Positions 24,185-32,518 of a stretch of 64,000 nucleotides of DNA are shown piece by piece. Below the pieces are notes generated by a model that was given only the letters and a program-made list of their open reading frames with translations, searched no databases and was not told where the DNA came from. The DNA lies in contig CANMWA010000003.1 of the NCBI GenBank assembly GCA_947501475.1, positions 1 through 64,000 of the forward strand. Direction: 5' to 3'. The first letter of the stretch is position 1; each line of letters opens with the position of its first letter. Origin of the DNA: an uncultured Aquimarina sp. GTDB taxonomy: Bacteria > Bacteroidota > Bacteroidia > Flavobacteriales > Flavobacteriaceae. The position numbers and the translations under genes were made by a program.

Positions 24185-24316
24185 TGGTGCCAACAAAGTG
24201 TATCAATAATAGCGATTTAACCGATAAAACGAAAACATAAAACGTAGATCAGTGCTAAACTGAAAAAGTTAGTGAATAGAAATCCGCTACTATTCATACA
24301 CGAGACCGTTGGCTAC
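24185..24316 (+). repeat. attC-like site, cassettes 21|22
   Basis: Left box TGGTGCCAAC matches GTTAGCACCA in 9/10. Right box GTTGGCTAC opens cassette 22. Confidence 0.8.
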
Positions 24317-24371
24317 GACCATATTTTGAGCAAAATACTTATTTTTTGTAACTTCTAATACTAAACAAATC

Positions 24372-25091
24372 ATGGATCAAAATATTCAATATCAAAGATT
24401 CTTATTAGCTGCAATCGTCTGCTGTCTAATGTCTGTGATTACAACACTCGGAATTCACTCTAATCTATTTGAGTTAGGTGAATTGAGTTTTGATGAGCGG
24501 ATTAGGTTATTTGAAAATTCAAAATACATTGCCAATAGATTTTGGGTGATTGTACATTGTCTCCTTGTATTAATTGCCATGCTTGGTTTCTTGTTGATTC
24601 AGTTTAAAAAGAATCCTGGATTTACAATTTTAGGTTTTGTATTCTTTGCTGTATTTTCATTTACCGAAATCTTTCGGCAAATGTTTGTTTTCTTCTATTT
24701 AAACAATCTGCGTAGATCATATATCCAAACAGATGATGTTGCAGTCCAAGAGATAATACAGATTAACATGGATCATGCAGGATTAATTGGTTATGCACTT
24801 TTTGGTTTATTCATTGTTGCATTTGCCTTTGGAAACATCTGTTACGGAATCAGTCTCTTTGGTAGCACCAAGATTGACCGTATACTTGCATATCTCCTGC
24901 TGATTTGGGGTTTTGGTAACTTAACTGCTTTTGGGAATGAATTTTGGGAATCTGAATCCATAGGACAATTTATCGAATACTTCAGCATCATTTATCAACC
25001 CATTATGCGAGCTCTTTTAGGATTTTGGATGTTACATAAATTCAAGCAAATCATTGCCAATAAGGCAGCAGTCAACAACATGTATAATTAA
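24372..25091 (+). CDS. Polytopic membrane protein, DUF4386-like (cassette 22)
   Basis: 239 residues, about six transmembrane segments and no signal peptide. Topology and spacing resemble DUF4386 proteins, without a firm motif match. The last codons (KAAVNNMYN) run through the closing box (GCAGTCAAC) into the attC-like spacer, so the C-terminus and stop are supplied by the recombination site. Confidence 0.55.
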   Translation: MDQNIQYQRFLLAAIVCCLMSVITTLGIHSNLFELGELSFDERIRLFENSKYIANRFWVIVHCLLVLIAMLGFLLIQFKKNPGFTILGFVFFAVFSFTEIFRQMFVFFYLNNLRRSYIQTDDVAVQEIIQINMDHAGLIGYALFGLFIVAFAFGNICYGISLFGSTKIDRILAYLLLIWGFGNLTAFGNEFWESESIGQFIEYFSIIYQPIMRALLGFWMLHKFKQIIANKAAVNNMYN

Positions 25092-25203
25092 TTGCTGGTT
25101 CTGTGCGTACTCGAAAAATCCTATGGATTTTCCTCCGGTTCGTTTTCTTTTGCTAACTTAGTTCTTGCCAACGCAACTAACTATAAACGAAACGTTGGCA
25201 ACA
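25068..25203 (+). repeat. attC-like site, cassettes 22|23 (class with TTGCTAACTTAG)
   Basis: Left box GCAGTCAAC matches GTTGGCTAC in 7/9. Contains TTGCTAACTTAGTTCTTGCC and CGCAACTAAC, shared with spacers at 29245, 42223, 49687 and 50680. Right box GTTGGCAACA opens cassette 23. Confidence 0.75.
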
Positions 25204-25218
25204 AGTTGAATAAACAGA

Positions 25219-26019
25219 ATGAATAAACTAAAAACAGGAGAATTTTACGGAACACATTATCAAAAATCAGCTTTTGAAAATCTAATAATTACCGATACAG
25301 AATACACACATAGTAAGGTTGATTGGCATTATCACGAAAATCCATATTTTACTTATTTACTTCAAGGTAAATTATTTGAATCTAACAAAAAGGAATCATA
25401 CTATTTAGAGCCAGGAAATCTACTATTTCATAATTGGCAAGATTCACATTACAATATAAAACCACCTGAATTTACAAGAGGTTTTCATATTGAACTTAAT
25501 GAGGATTGGTTTTCAAATTTTGATATTCAAATAACAGATTTTGAAGGAAGTATCAATCTACAGAGTCCAATAATAAAGAATCTGATGAATCATATATTTA
25601 TTGAGACTAAAATTAACGACCAGTATTCAAATTTAAGTATTGAGAGTCATTTGATTGAAATTTTCAACTCAATAAAGGAAAGTAAAGAAAAAACAACAAC
25701 AAAACCAACTTGGGTGAATCATCTAAAAGAACTGTTTATAGAGGAACAAATTGACTATTCTTTAAAAAGTTTAAGTTCAAAATTAGGAATTCATCCAGTT
25801 CATTTATCAAGAGAATTTAACCGTTATTTTGGGACAAGTCTTGGTAATTATATTCGGTTGATTAAACTGAATAAAGCATTTCATTTACTTGCTTCAAACA
25901 AATTTTCTATGACTGATATTTGTTATCAATGTGGTTTTTACGACCAAAGTCATTTTATCACAAACTTCAAACGAATTTATAAGACGACACCTTCAAAAAT
26001 TTTGGAGAATATTTCCTAA
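25219..26019 (+). CDS. AraC-family transcriptional regulator (cassette 23)
   Basis: 266 residues. N-terminal cupin-like sensor (VDWHYHENPYFTYLLQGK, then FHNWQDSHYN), C-terminal tandem helix-turn-helix (LSSKLGIHPVHLSREFNRYFGTSLGNYIRLIKLNKA and CYQCGFYDQSHFITNFKRIYKTTPSK). The gene is followed by a serine-hydrolase lipoprotein gene in the same cassette, with TAATG at the junction. Probably the local regulator of that hydrolase or of its substrate response. Confidence 0.9.
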   Translation: MNKLKTGEFYGTHYQKSAFENLIITDTEYTHSKVDWHYHENPYFTYLLQGKLFESNKKESYYLEPGNLLFHNWQDSHYNIKPPEFTRGFHIELNEDWFSNFDIQITDFEGSINLQSPIIKNLMNHIFIETKINDQYSNLSIESHLIEIFNSIKESKEKTTTKPTWVNHLKELFIEEQIDYSLKSLSSKLGIHPVHLSREFNRYFGTSLGNYIRLIKLNKAFHLLASNKFSMTDICYQCGFYDQSHFITNFKRIYKTTPSKILENIS

Positions 26020-26096
26020 TGTTAATTTTATACAATTTTGAGCAATTAATTAATCTTAATTTTACTGTTCATCAAAAGTCAATCAAAACTTATAAT

Positions 26097-27734
26097 ATGA
26101 AATCACATTATTTTTTTATCCTTATTACTTGTTTATTACTATCGTGCAAAAACAGTAAGGCACCAGAATCAAAAAATGCTAATCTAGATGAAATAGAGAA
26201 TTTGTATTTTTCAACAGATGACATTACAAAAATTAAACATAAAATACACAACTACACTAATAACTTCACTCTAAACAAAGATGAATTTCTAAACATTCAC
26301 TTTACATTAGACAAACCACTCATACAGAGTCTTCAAACAATAGCGCCAAATTTAACAGAACATGAATTATTAGAAAAAGGAAATTTTCAATTTTCTTTTT
26401 TAGTAGATGGAAAAACAGTTTATGTAGAAAATTTAAACAAAGGAGCTGGGTTAAAAGCATCTAAAACAGAGCAACTTAATCATACAATACGTTTGGCAGC
26501 ACCAAAACAATTAGATTATTGGGGTTGGTTTATGTGGCTTAAATTTATGAAACTAGGTGGTGGACAAGACGAACTTAGTAAAGGAAGTCACTCTTTAAGC
26601 ATAGAAGTAAAACCTTATATAAAACAGGAAACATTAAGTGTAGGTAATCTTTTAGCTAAAGGAGAAATTACTGTAGAAGTTGCAGAAATACCAGTAGATA
26701 AAAACCTCATTTCTATTCAAAAAATACAACCTAATAGTGACTGGAAAATATCTAAAGATAATTTTGATAAAAATAAAATTGAAGCATTAAACAGAAAAAT
26801 AGCTGAAAATAGATTTGAGAGCATTAATGGAATTGTAATAATAAAAGAAGGTGAACTTTTAATAGAGGAATATTTTAACGGAGAAACTAGAGATAGTTTG
26901 CACGACCCAAGGTCTGTTGGAAAATCAATCGCTTCTACAATGTTGGGAATAGCAATTGAGGAAAAATTTATAAAAAATGAAAATGCCTTGTTAAAAGAAT
27001 TTTATGATTTAAAATCTTTTAATAATTATAGCTTGAAAAAAGATTCTGTATCGCTAAAGCACATTTTAACTATGAGTTCTGGTTTTCAAGGTGATGATAA
27101 TGATAACAGTAGTATAGGTAATGAAGAAAATATGTATCCAACAAAAAACTGGGTGAAATTTGCACTTGATTTACCTATGCAAGAAGACCGTAAAATTGGT
27201 AAAGATTTTGCCTATTTTACAGCAGGAGTAGTAGTTTTAGGAGATATTATTGATAAATCTGTTCCTAAAGGATTAGTTTCTTATGCAGATAAAAAATTAT
27301 TTTCACCACTTGGCATTACAAATTATCAATGGGAATATACTCCCCAAAAAGTTGGTAATACGGCTGGTGGAATTAGACTAAGAGCAATTGATTTCGCAAA
27401 ATATGGTCAATTATATAAAAACAAAGGCCTTTGGAATGGTAAACAAATTTTAAACGCGCAATGGGTAGAAAAAAGTTTAGACAAACAAATAGAACAATCA
27501 CTTGATGATGGTTCCTATGGTTATTTGTTTTGGAACAAAACTTTTTCACTAAACAACAAAGACTATGAAGTGTCTTATTGTAGTGGTATGGGAGGAAATA
27601 AAATATTTATTTTTAAAGACATTCCTTTTGTAGTTGTTATTACTTCTTCAGCTTATAACATTCCAAATGCTCATGCTAATGTAGACAAAATGATGATTGA
27701 ATATATATTACCAGCAATCATAGAGAAAGAATAA
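26097..27734 (+). CDS. Serine hydrolase lipoprotein, beta-lactamase family (cassette 23)
   Basis: 545 residues from ATG 26097. A longer frame starts at 26019, where it overlaps the AraC stop, but the lipobox (FILITCLLLSC) fits the later start. N-terminal domain of about 200 residues of unknown role, then a class C beta-lactamase-like domain: SVGK in DPRSVGKSIASTMLG (about residue 275), YFTAGVVVLG as second motif, and YCSGMGGNKIFIF near the end. Anchored to the envelope; hydrolyses an unknown ester or amide. The AraC gene precedes it in the cassette. Confidence 0.85.
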   Translation: MKSHYFFILITCLLLSCKNSKAPESKNANLDEIENLYFSTDDITKIKHKIHNYTNNFTLNKDEFLNIHFTLDKPLIQSLQTIAPNLTEHELLEKGNFQFSFLVDGKTVYVENLNKGAGLKASKTEQLNHTIRLAAPKQLDYWGWFMWLKFMKLGGGQDELSKGSHSLSIEVKPYIKQETLSVGNLLAKGEITVEVAEIPVDKNLISIQKIQPNSDWKISKDNFDKNKIEALNRKIAENRFESINGIVIIKEGELLIEEYFNGETRDSLHDPRSVGKSIASTMLGIAIEEKFIKNENALLKEFYDLKSFNNYSLKKDSVSLKHILTMSSGFQGDDNDNSSIGNEENMYPTKNWVKFALDLPMQEDRKIGKDFAYFTAGVVVLGDIIDKSVPKGLVSYADKKLFSPLGITNYQWEYTPQKVGNTAGGIRLRAIDFAKYGQLYKNKGLWNGKQILNAQWVEKSLDKQIEQSLDDGSYGYLFWNKTFSLNNKDYEVSYCSGMGGNKIFIFKDIPFVVVITSSAYNIPNAHANVDKMMIEYILPAIIEKE

Positions 27735-27738
27735 AGCC

Positions 27739-27814
27739 AGTTGTCAACACCGTATAAAATTAATTGCTTGCTTCTAGCCTACGCAACTAACCATACACGA
27801 ACATGTTGGCAGTA
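27739..27814 (+). repeat. attC-like site, cassettes 23|24 (short)
   Basis: Left box AGTTGTCAAC matches GTTGGCAACA in 8/10. Right box GTTGGCAGTA opens cassette 24. Confidence 0.8.
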
Positions 27815-27881
27815 ATATTATCTATTCCAGATAAATAAATAACAGAATTTATCTGTTTATAGTATCTTTCAAGGAAGTAAA

Positions 27882-28292
27882 TTATACTTCTAAAATAATA
27901 CTTGTTTTAGAAGCTCCATACGCTGCAATTTTTTCAAGAAAGGAAATAAGATGCTTATTGTTTCTAAAATAACCTAAAACACATAAGCAATGATCACCAG
28001 TAATTCTATCACAACTTTGCACTTCTTCCATTGCTTGTATTTGTTTTTGAGCATCAGATGTTCCTGTTGTCCCTCGGTGCATTACTAATGTTATATATGC
28101 TTTAGTCTCAATGCCTAATTTTTCATGATTCACTTTTAAAGCATAGCCTTCTATTATGCCTTCTTCTTCCATTTGTCTAACACGCTTGCCTATGGCAGGA
28201 GCAGACAACCCAACTTCTTTTCCAATATTAGCGAAGCTTTCTCTGGCATTAATTTTTAACATTTCAAGTATCTTTTTATCTAACACGTCCAT
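27882..28292 (-). CDS. Lrp/AsnC-family transcriptional regulator (cassette 24)
   Basis: 136 residues from the internal Met (MDVLDKKILEMLKINARESF); the frame could extend 8 residues upstream. N-terminal HTH (ANIGKEVGLSAPAIGKRVRQMEEEGIIEGY), C-terminal RAM/AsnC domain that binds amino acids (CDRITGDHCLCVLGYF). Divergent from a YgjV-like and a GNAT gene. Two palindromes lie between the divergent genes, TTTGATATTATCAAA being perfect, so it probably controls both sides. It is one of the few cassette genes on the minus strand. Confidence 0.9.
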   Translation of the reverse strand: MDVLDKKILEMLKINARESFANIGKEVGLSAPAIGKRVRQMEEEGIIEGYALKVNHEKLGIETKAYITLVMHRGTTGTSDAQKQIQAMEEVQSCDRITGDHCLCVLGYFRNNKHLISFLEKIAAYGASKTSIILEV

Positions 28293-28319
28293 TTGTAATC
28301 GTAATTTTATTAACACTTA

Positions 28320-28370
28320 TTTGATATTATCAAATGTAAAAATACAATTATTGATTCGATTATAAATCAA
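28320..28370. promoter_or_regulatory. Candidate Lrp operators between divergent genes
   Basis: Perfect 15-bp palindrome TTTGATATTATCAAA (28320-28334), and a second inverted repeat TTGATT/AATCAA (28351-28356 and 28365-28370). A TATATTTG (-7 type) box lies at about 28390 for the rightward genes. Confidence 0.55.
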
Positions 28371-28458
28371 AAAAAAGATAACACACTCTATATTTGCATT
28401 ATAACATTTAACCAGGATAGTTTCCAATATAAATTAATCAAACAGAAAAAGATAAAAT

Positions 28459-28695
28459 ATGAGTCCATTTTTAATTGATAGTATTGGATATACAGCTCTA
28501 GTTATCAATCTATATTCTATGTCCACCAAAGGCGAATATAAACTACGTTTAATATCACTAATCGCAAATATAGGTTACATTTTATATGGTGTATTAATTA
28601 GTGCTACACCAATAATTGTAGGCTGCACAATTGCTGTATTGCTTCATGGTTATCATATAAGAAGATTACGAATAAATAAGAATAGTAATGATTAA
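28459..28695 (+). CDS. Small YgjV-like membrane protein (cassette 24)
   Basis: 78 residues, about three transmembrane helices (IDSIGYTALVINLYSMS, LISLIANIGYILYGVLI, IIVGCTIAVLLHGYHI). Resembles the N-terminal half of YgjV-type (Imp-YgjV) proteins or a semi-SWEET module. Overlaps the GNAT gene by 8 bases. Its neighbour is an Lrp regulator, which suggests a role in amino-acid export or uptake, but this is inference. Confidence 0.6.
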   Translation: MSPFLIDSIGYTALVINLYSMSTKGEYKLRLISLIANIGYILYGVLISATPIIVGCTIAVLLHGYHIRRLRINKNSND

Positions 28696-29203
28696 AATAG
28701 AAATAGCTACGAAAGCAGATACAAAGGTTTTAGCACTTCTAGGTCGACTAACATGGGCTGAATCTCATGGGCATTATATTGAAGATAAAAACGATGTATT
28801 AAAATACCTTAACGAGAATTTTTCAGTTTTTAAAACGAAACAGAATATAAGCAATCCCAAGCAACTTTTCTATATTATTTATGTAGATGATTTACCTGTA
28901 GGTTATGCAAAATTAGTAGTAAATGCATCAAACGAAAATATTACATCGCAAAACAGTTGTCAATTAGAACGAATTTTTATTCTAAATGATTTTATACCCT
29001 TAAAAATTGGACAACAGTTACTAAATTTTGTTGAAGAGCAAGTCAAAAAAATAAAATTAGATACTATGTGGCTTACCGTTTACATAAAAAACAATAGGGC
29101 CATTAGATTCTATGAAAGAAATGAATTTAAAAACGTTGGAGAATTAAATTTTATTGTCAATGGAAAAGGCTACGAAAATATAATTTTCTCAAAAAAAATA
29201 TAA
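28688..29203 (+). CDS. GNAT-family N-acetyltransferase (cassette 24)
   Basis: 171 residues. Acetyl-CoA-dependent transferase fold with QLERIFILNDFIPLKIGQQLLNFVEEQ (motif A region; the usual Q/R-x-x-G-x-G/A is degenerate) and LTVYIKNNRAIRFYERNEFKNVGE. Start ATG overlaps the preceding gene by 8 bases, so the two are co-translated. Acceptor unknown; with an Lrp regulator and a small membrane protein, modification of an amino acid or its analogue is possible. Confidence 0.85.
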   Translation: MIKIEIATKADTKVLALLGRLTWAESHGHYIEDKNDVLKYLNENFSVFKTKQNISNPKQLFYIIYVDDLPVGYAKLVVNASNENITSQNSCQLERIFILNDFIPLKIGQQLLNFVEEQVKKIKLDTMWLTVYIKNNRAIRFYERNEFKNVGELNFIVNGKGYENIIFSKKI

Positions 29204-29244
29204 GTATGCAAGGCTATTTAAAATCTAAGAATAGAAGAAAAAAC

Positions 29245-29383
29245 TACTGCCAACACCGTGTATAATTAACGATTTGAGTTTGGGTGTACTCGGAAAATCC
29301 TGCGGATTCCCCTAACGTTCGGTTTTCTTTTGCTAACTTAGTTCTTGCCAACGCAACTAACCATACACGAAACGTTAAGCACA
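29245..29383 (+). repeat. attC-like site, cassettes 24|25
   Basis: Left box TACTGCCAAC is the exact complement of GTTGGCAGTA (10/10) although the two are 1.43 kb apart. Contains TTGCTAACTTAGTTCTTGCC. Right box GTTAAGCACA opens cassette 25. Confidence 0.88.
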
Positions 29384-29402
29384 AGCTGAAAAACATAATA
29401 AG

Positions 29403-29434
29403 TTTTGTAACACATACACTATTTCTGTATCAAA
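29403..29434 (+). promoter_or_regulatory. Sigma-factor promoter 1 (own gene)
   Basis: TTTTGTAACAC (29403-29413), 13 bases, GTATCAAA (29427-29434), then the sigma gene start 19 bases on. Same pattern as promoters 2 and 3; it looks like autoregulation. Confidence 0.8.
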
Positions 29435-29452
29435 TCTGAAAAACCTATTATT

Positions 29453-30325
29453 ATGCAATTTCCTTTTAGCAAATCATATTCAGATACAGAGCAGCAAAAT
29501 CTTGTTAAACAAGCTATAGATGGAGACAGAGAAGCTTTAAATCACATTATAAGCTTTCATCAGCCATTTATCTATAACGTAGCATGGAAAATGTGTCACA
29601 ATCCTGTAGATGCTCAAGATTTAACCCAAGAAGTTCTCATTAAGGTAATTACCAAATTAGGACAGTTCAATTTTAAAAGCAAATTTAGGACGTGGTTATA
29701 TCGCATCGTCGTTAACGAATTTTTACAGTCCAAAAGAAGAAAAGGTGATACGCAATTTTCAGACTTTGACGATTATGGGGAACGTTTAGACCAAGTTCCA
29801 AACCCAGAATTAAGTATTGAAGAAGAAATTAGTCTCCAAGAGTTATCTAAAGAAATGCAAATTCAGTGTATGAGCGGAATGATTATGTGTTTAAACAGAG
29901 AACAACGTCTCATTTTTATTCTAGGTGCAAGTTTTGGAATTGACCACATACTTGGAGGAGATATTTTTGGTATTAGTTCACAAAATTTCAGAATAAAACT
30001 ACACAGAGCAAGAAAAGATTTGTTTAACTATATGAACAATAAGTGTGGGTTAGTAAATAAAGAGAATCCTTGTCGATGTCCTAAAAAAGCAAAAGCTTTA
30101 AAGAAAATGGGAGTCTTAGATGAGAAAAAAATGCTATTCAATATCAAAACAAAAACGAAAGTAAAAGATTTTGCAGAAGAGAATCATGAAGAAGCATTGG
30201 ACGATTTTACCACAACCTACACCAAATTATTTCAAGAACATCCTGTCAAAGAAGATTTTGTCAAAGACACAATTATTAATGAACTTATAAACAACGACAA
30301 GTTATCTGGTTACTTTAGATTATAA
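29453..30325 (+). CDS. ECF-type RNA polymerase sigma factor with C-terminal extension (cassette 25)
   Basis: 290 residues. Region 2 near residues 15-90 (ALNHIISFHQPFIYNVAWKM, DAQDLTQEVLIKVITKL, FRTWLYRIVVNEFLQSK). Region 4 near residues 130-200 (REQRLIFILGASFGIDHILG, ISSQNFRIKLHRARKDLF). After it comes a Cys motif CGLVNKENPCRCPKK and about 70 further residues, longer than a plain ECF factor (about 180-200). Three promoters of identical structure lie before this gene and before two SRPBCC units, so the cassette carries a complete small regulon. No anti-sigma gene is visible; the Cys motif or tail may sense a signal. Confidence 0.88.
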   Translation: MQFPFSKSYSDTEQQNLVKQAIDGDREALNHIISFHQPFIYNVAWKMCHNPVDAQDLTQEVLIKVITKLGQFNFKSKFRTWLYRIVVNEFLQSKRRKGDTQFSDFDDYGERLDQVPNPELSIEEEISLQELSKEMQIQCMSGMIMCLNREQRLIFILGASFGIDHILGGDIFGISSQNFRIKLHRARKDLFNYMNNKCGLVNKENPCRCPKKAKALKKMGVLDEKKMLFNIKTKTKVKDFAEENHEEALDDFTTTYTKLFQEHPVKEDFVKDTIINELINNDKLSGYFRL

Positions 30326-30355
30326 CTTGGTCTTGTTTTCTATGATTAATAGATA

Positions 30356-30386
30356 AAAAAGTTGCTTCATTTTGAAGCAACTTTTT
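30356..30386 (+). terminator. Intrinsic terminator after the sigma gene
   Basis: GTTGCTTC/GAAGCAAC stem with flanking A- and T-runs (A5 before and T5 after), loop ATTTT. It lies 2 bases before the next -35 box, so the downstream genes depend on their own promoter. Confidence 0.85.
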
Positions 30387-30388
30387 GC

Positions 30389-30420
30389 TTTTGTAACACA
30401 TCCAACATTCTCGTATCAAA
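30389..30420 (+). promoter_or_regulatory. Sigma-factor promoter 2
   Basis: TTTTGTAACAC (30389-30399), 13 bases, GTATCAAA (30413-30420), followed by the first SRPBCC gene at 30455. Confidence 0.8.
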
Positions 30421-30454
30421 ACAATAAATATTAATTCACACAAAATTTATTGAC

Positions 30455-30958
30455 ATGGAATTCAAAAAAGAAATTATCATCGACAAACCAATAGAAACAG
30501 CATGGGAAGTATTGGGTAATCAATTTGGTGACGCCTATAAATGGGCATCAGGTATAAACCATTCTAAAGCTTTTAGTCCACCCATAATCAAAGGAGCACC
30601 TTCAAATAATAGAGCTTGCGAATTACCATCAGGTAAAATTAAAGAAGTCATCAGGAAATTTGATTCTAACAATTATATCCTTGAATACGAAGTCATTGAA
30701 GGCTTTCCGTTTTTTGTAGATACAGCAATCAACAATTGGCAACTAACCAAAATAAGCGCTGATAGAACTAAAGTAGATATGCATCTAGTAGTAAAAACCA
30801 AAGGGTTAATGGGCAGCATCATGAATCCTATGATGAAAATGCAACTAAACAAACAGCTTATACATATTCCTAATGATTTGAAACACTTTGTTGAAACAGG
30901 AAATCCAAGTCAAAACAAAGCGAAAGAACTGGGAAAATTGTCAAAGAAAGTTGCTTAA
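30455..30958 (+). CDS. SRPBCC-family protein, cytoplasmic (cassette 25)
   Basis: 167 residues, no signal peptide. START/Bet v1-like fold: KEIIIDKPIETAWEVLGNQFGDAYKWA at the start, then NNWQLTKI and a long C-terminal amphipathic helix. Such domains bind hydrophobic ligands or act as cyclase- or polyketide-related enzymes. Transcribed from promoter 2. Two further SRPBCC proteins, both secreted, follow under promoter 3. Confidence 0.85.
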   Translation: MEFKKEIIIDKPIETAWEVLGNQFGDAYKWASGINHSKAFSPPIIKGAPSNNRACELPSGKIKEVIRKFDSNNYILEYEVIEGFPFFVDTAINNWQLTKISADRTKVDMHLVVKTKGLMGSIMNPMMKMQLNKQLIHIPNDLKHFVETGNPSQNKAKELGKLSKKVA

Positions 30959-30959
30959 G

Positions 30960-30991
30960 TTTTGTAACACCAATTCAAATACTGTATCAAA
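30960..30991 (+). promoter_or_regulatory. Sigma-factor promoter 3
   Basis: TTTTGTAACAC (30960-30970), 13 bases, GTATCAAA (30984-30991), then the gene at 31016. Confidence 0.8.
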
Positions 30992-31015
30992 GAATTAGTA
31001 CTTAAATTTTAAACT

Positions 31016-31633
31016 ATGAAAACCACAATGAAATCAATATTTATACTGGCCCTAATAAGCTTAATAGATATTAATGTATCAGCTCAAAGTATGGAAAAGA
31101 AATTCCGTACAGTTAAAGTAGAAATGAAAATAAACGCAACAGCCGAACGTGTATGGGAAGCAATGGTTTTAGATTATGGAGAGATATCAAACTTCTCACC
31201 ATATATCTATACATCAGAATATACTAATGGATCTCTAAAAGGGGAATTTGGCGCCGAGCGCAAGTGTAATTTTAATGCAAAAGGGACACAATGGTCTAAA
31301 GAACGTATAGCCGAAATAGATAACGAGAATATGGTAATGCGCAATGTAGTTATTGATGGTGCAAAACTTCCTTTAAACTTTGATAATTCTCAAGCCTTTT
31401 ATAGAGTAAAAAATAATGGCGATGGGACATCAACAGCCTCATACGAGTTTCAATTTAGAACAAAACCAGCCTTTTTAGGAATAATTGCCAAAGGAGGATT
31501 CAAAAAACAATTGTCTGGAACTCTTGTGGGTCTAAAACACTATATAGAAACTAGTGAACGTGTTACAGCTGGAACTGATAAATACGAAAAAATAAAGAAG
31601 AAATATCCAAAGGCTACATTAATAAAAGCTTAA
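31016..31633 (+). CDS. Secreted SRPBCC-family protein (cassette 25)
   Basis: 205 residues with a signal peptide (cut after VSAQ, residue 25). SRPBCC fold: VKVEMKINATAERVWEAMVLDYGEISNFSPYI. Probably periplasmic lipid or hydrophobic ligand binding. Operon with the next gene (57 bases gap, no promoter between them) under promoter 3. Confidence 0.8.
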   Translation: MKTTMKSIFILALISLIDINVSAQSMEKKFRTVKVEMKINATAERVWEAMVLDYGEISNFSPYIYTSEYTNGSLKGEFGAERKCNFNAKGTQWSKERIAEIDNENMVMRNVVIDGAKLPLNFDNSQAFYRVKNNGDGTSTASYEFQFRTKPAFLGIIAKGGFKKQLSGTLVGLKHYIETSERVTAGTDKYEKIKKKYPKATLIKA

Positions 31634-31689
31634 ACCGCTCAAATTATAAAAACAAAATAAATTTTAATAACATCTTAAAAATCAAAACA

Positions 31690-32172
31690 ATGAAAAAAGC
31701 AGCAATTTTATTTATCCTATTAATTTCTACCACTAGTGTATTACAAGCACAAACACCTCTAGTAACTGAAATAGAAAGCTCTGCAGATAACGTCTGGGAA
31801 CAAATTCGTAAAATGGATAATATCGATGAGTTATCATCTTTTGTGTCTAAAGTCCAATGGAAAGGGCCAAAAGATATTGGTGGCGAAAGAGTTTGTACCT
31901 CTGCAGATGGGAAAGGTCACTTTAAAGAAAAGATAACAGGTTTCAATGATGAAACTAGAACTTATTCTTATCAAGTTATCGAAGGTGTTCCAGCAAAAAA
32001 CATGAACAATATGATTAAGGTCGTTGATTTAGGTTACAAAAAATCAATGATAATCTGGATATCTAATTTTGAATTTATTGAGAATCCAAATATGACCAGA
32101 GAGCAATTTGATAATTTTTTAACTACTGCAAGAGTAGAAATGGTTGAAAATATAACTAAGCTGGTAGAATAA
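31690..32172 (+). CDS. Secreted SRPBCC-family protein (cassette 25)
   Basis: 160 residues with a signal peptide (cut after LQAQ, residue 21). SRPBCC fold beginning VTEIESSADNVWEQIRKMDNIDELSSFV. Paralogue of the preceding proteins. Last gene of the sigma regulon; the cassette ends with a terminator inside the attC-like site. Confidence 0.8.
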   Translation: MKKAAILFILLISTTSVLQAQTPLVTEIESSADNVWEQIRKMDNIDELSSFVSKVQWKGPKDIGGERVCTSADGKGHFKEKITGFNDETRTYSYQVIEGVPAKNMNNMIKVVDLGYKKSMIIWISNFEFIENPNMTREQFDNFLTTARVEMVENITKLVE

Positions 32173-32176
32173 AGCC

Positions 32177-32312
32177 AGTGCCTAACAACGCGTATAAGTA
32201 ATACCGATTTGAGTTCTAATTCAAATCGGTATTACTTTTTATTTTGTAAATCACTTTCTGAAAAATAGTACCTAAAATATTCGCTACTACTCATACATTA
32301 AACGTTGCCAAA
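32177..32312 (+). repeat. attC-like site, cassettes 25|26, with an inner terminator
   Basis: Left box AGTGCCTAAC matches GTTAAGCACA in 8/10. Right box GTTGCCAAA opens cassette 26. Inside it is a 17-bp perfect stem (32196-32212 / 32221-32237) followed by T-rich sequence. Confidence 0.8.
32196..32243 (+). terminator. Terminator hairpin inside the attC-like site
   Basis: 17-bp perfect stem (AAGTAATACCGATTTGA and its complement) with an 8-base loop, then TTTTTATTTTG. It would stop transcripts of the sigma regulon cassette. Confidence 0.7.
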
Positions 32313-32518
32313 AATACTCGAAGGGATGTTCTTCATAGTAACTTTTGACTAATCAGGTATTCTTTTTTTTACAATTTCACGCCAAAATTTGATTGGATTT
32401 AATAAAAGAAAAATACTAAAAATGAATTTAATGAATGACGAGTAATATTCTTGGCAAAAATTCTATGGAGAAATTATTCTTTACTTTTGAATCTGACAAA
32501 AAAAGGAGCTTCTAATTC

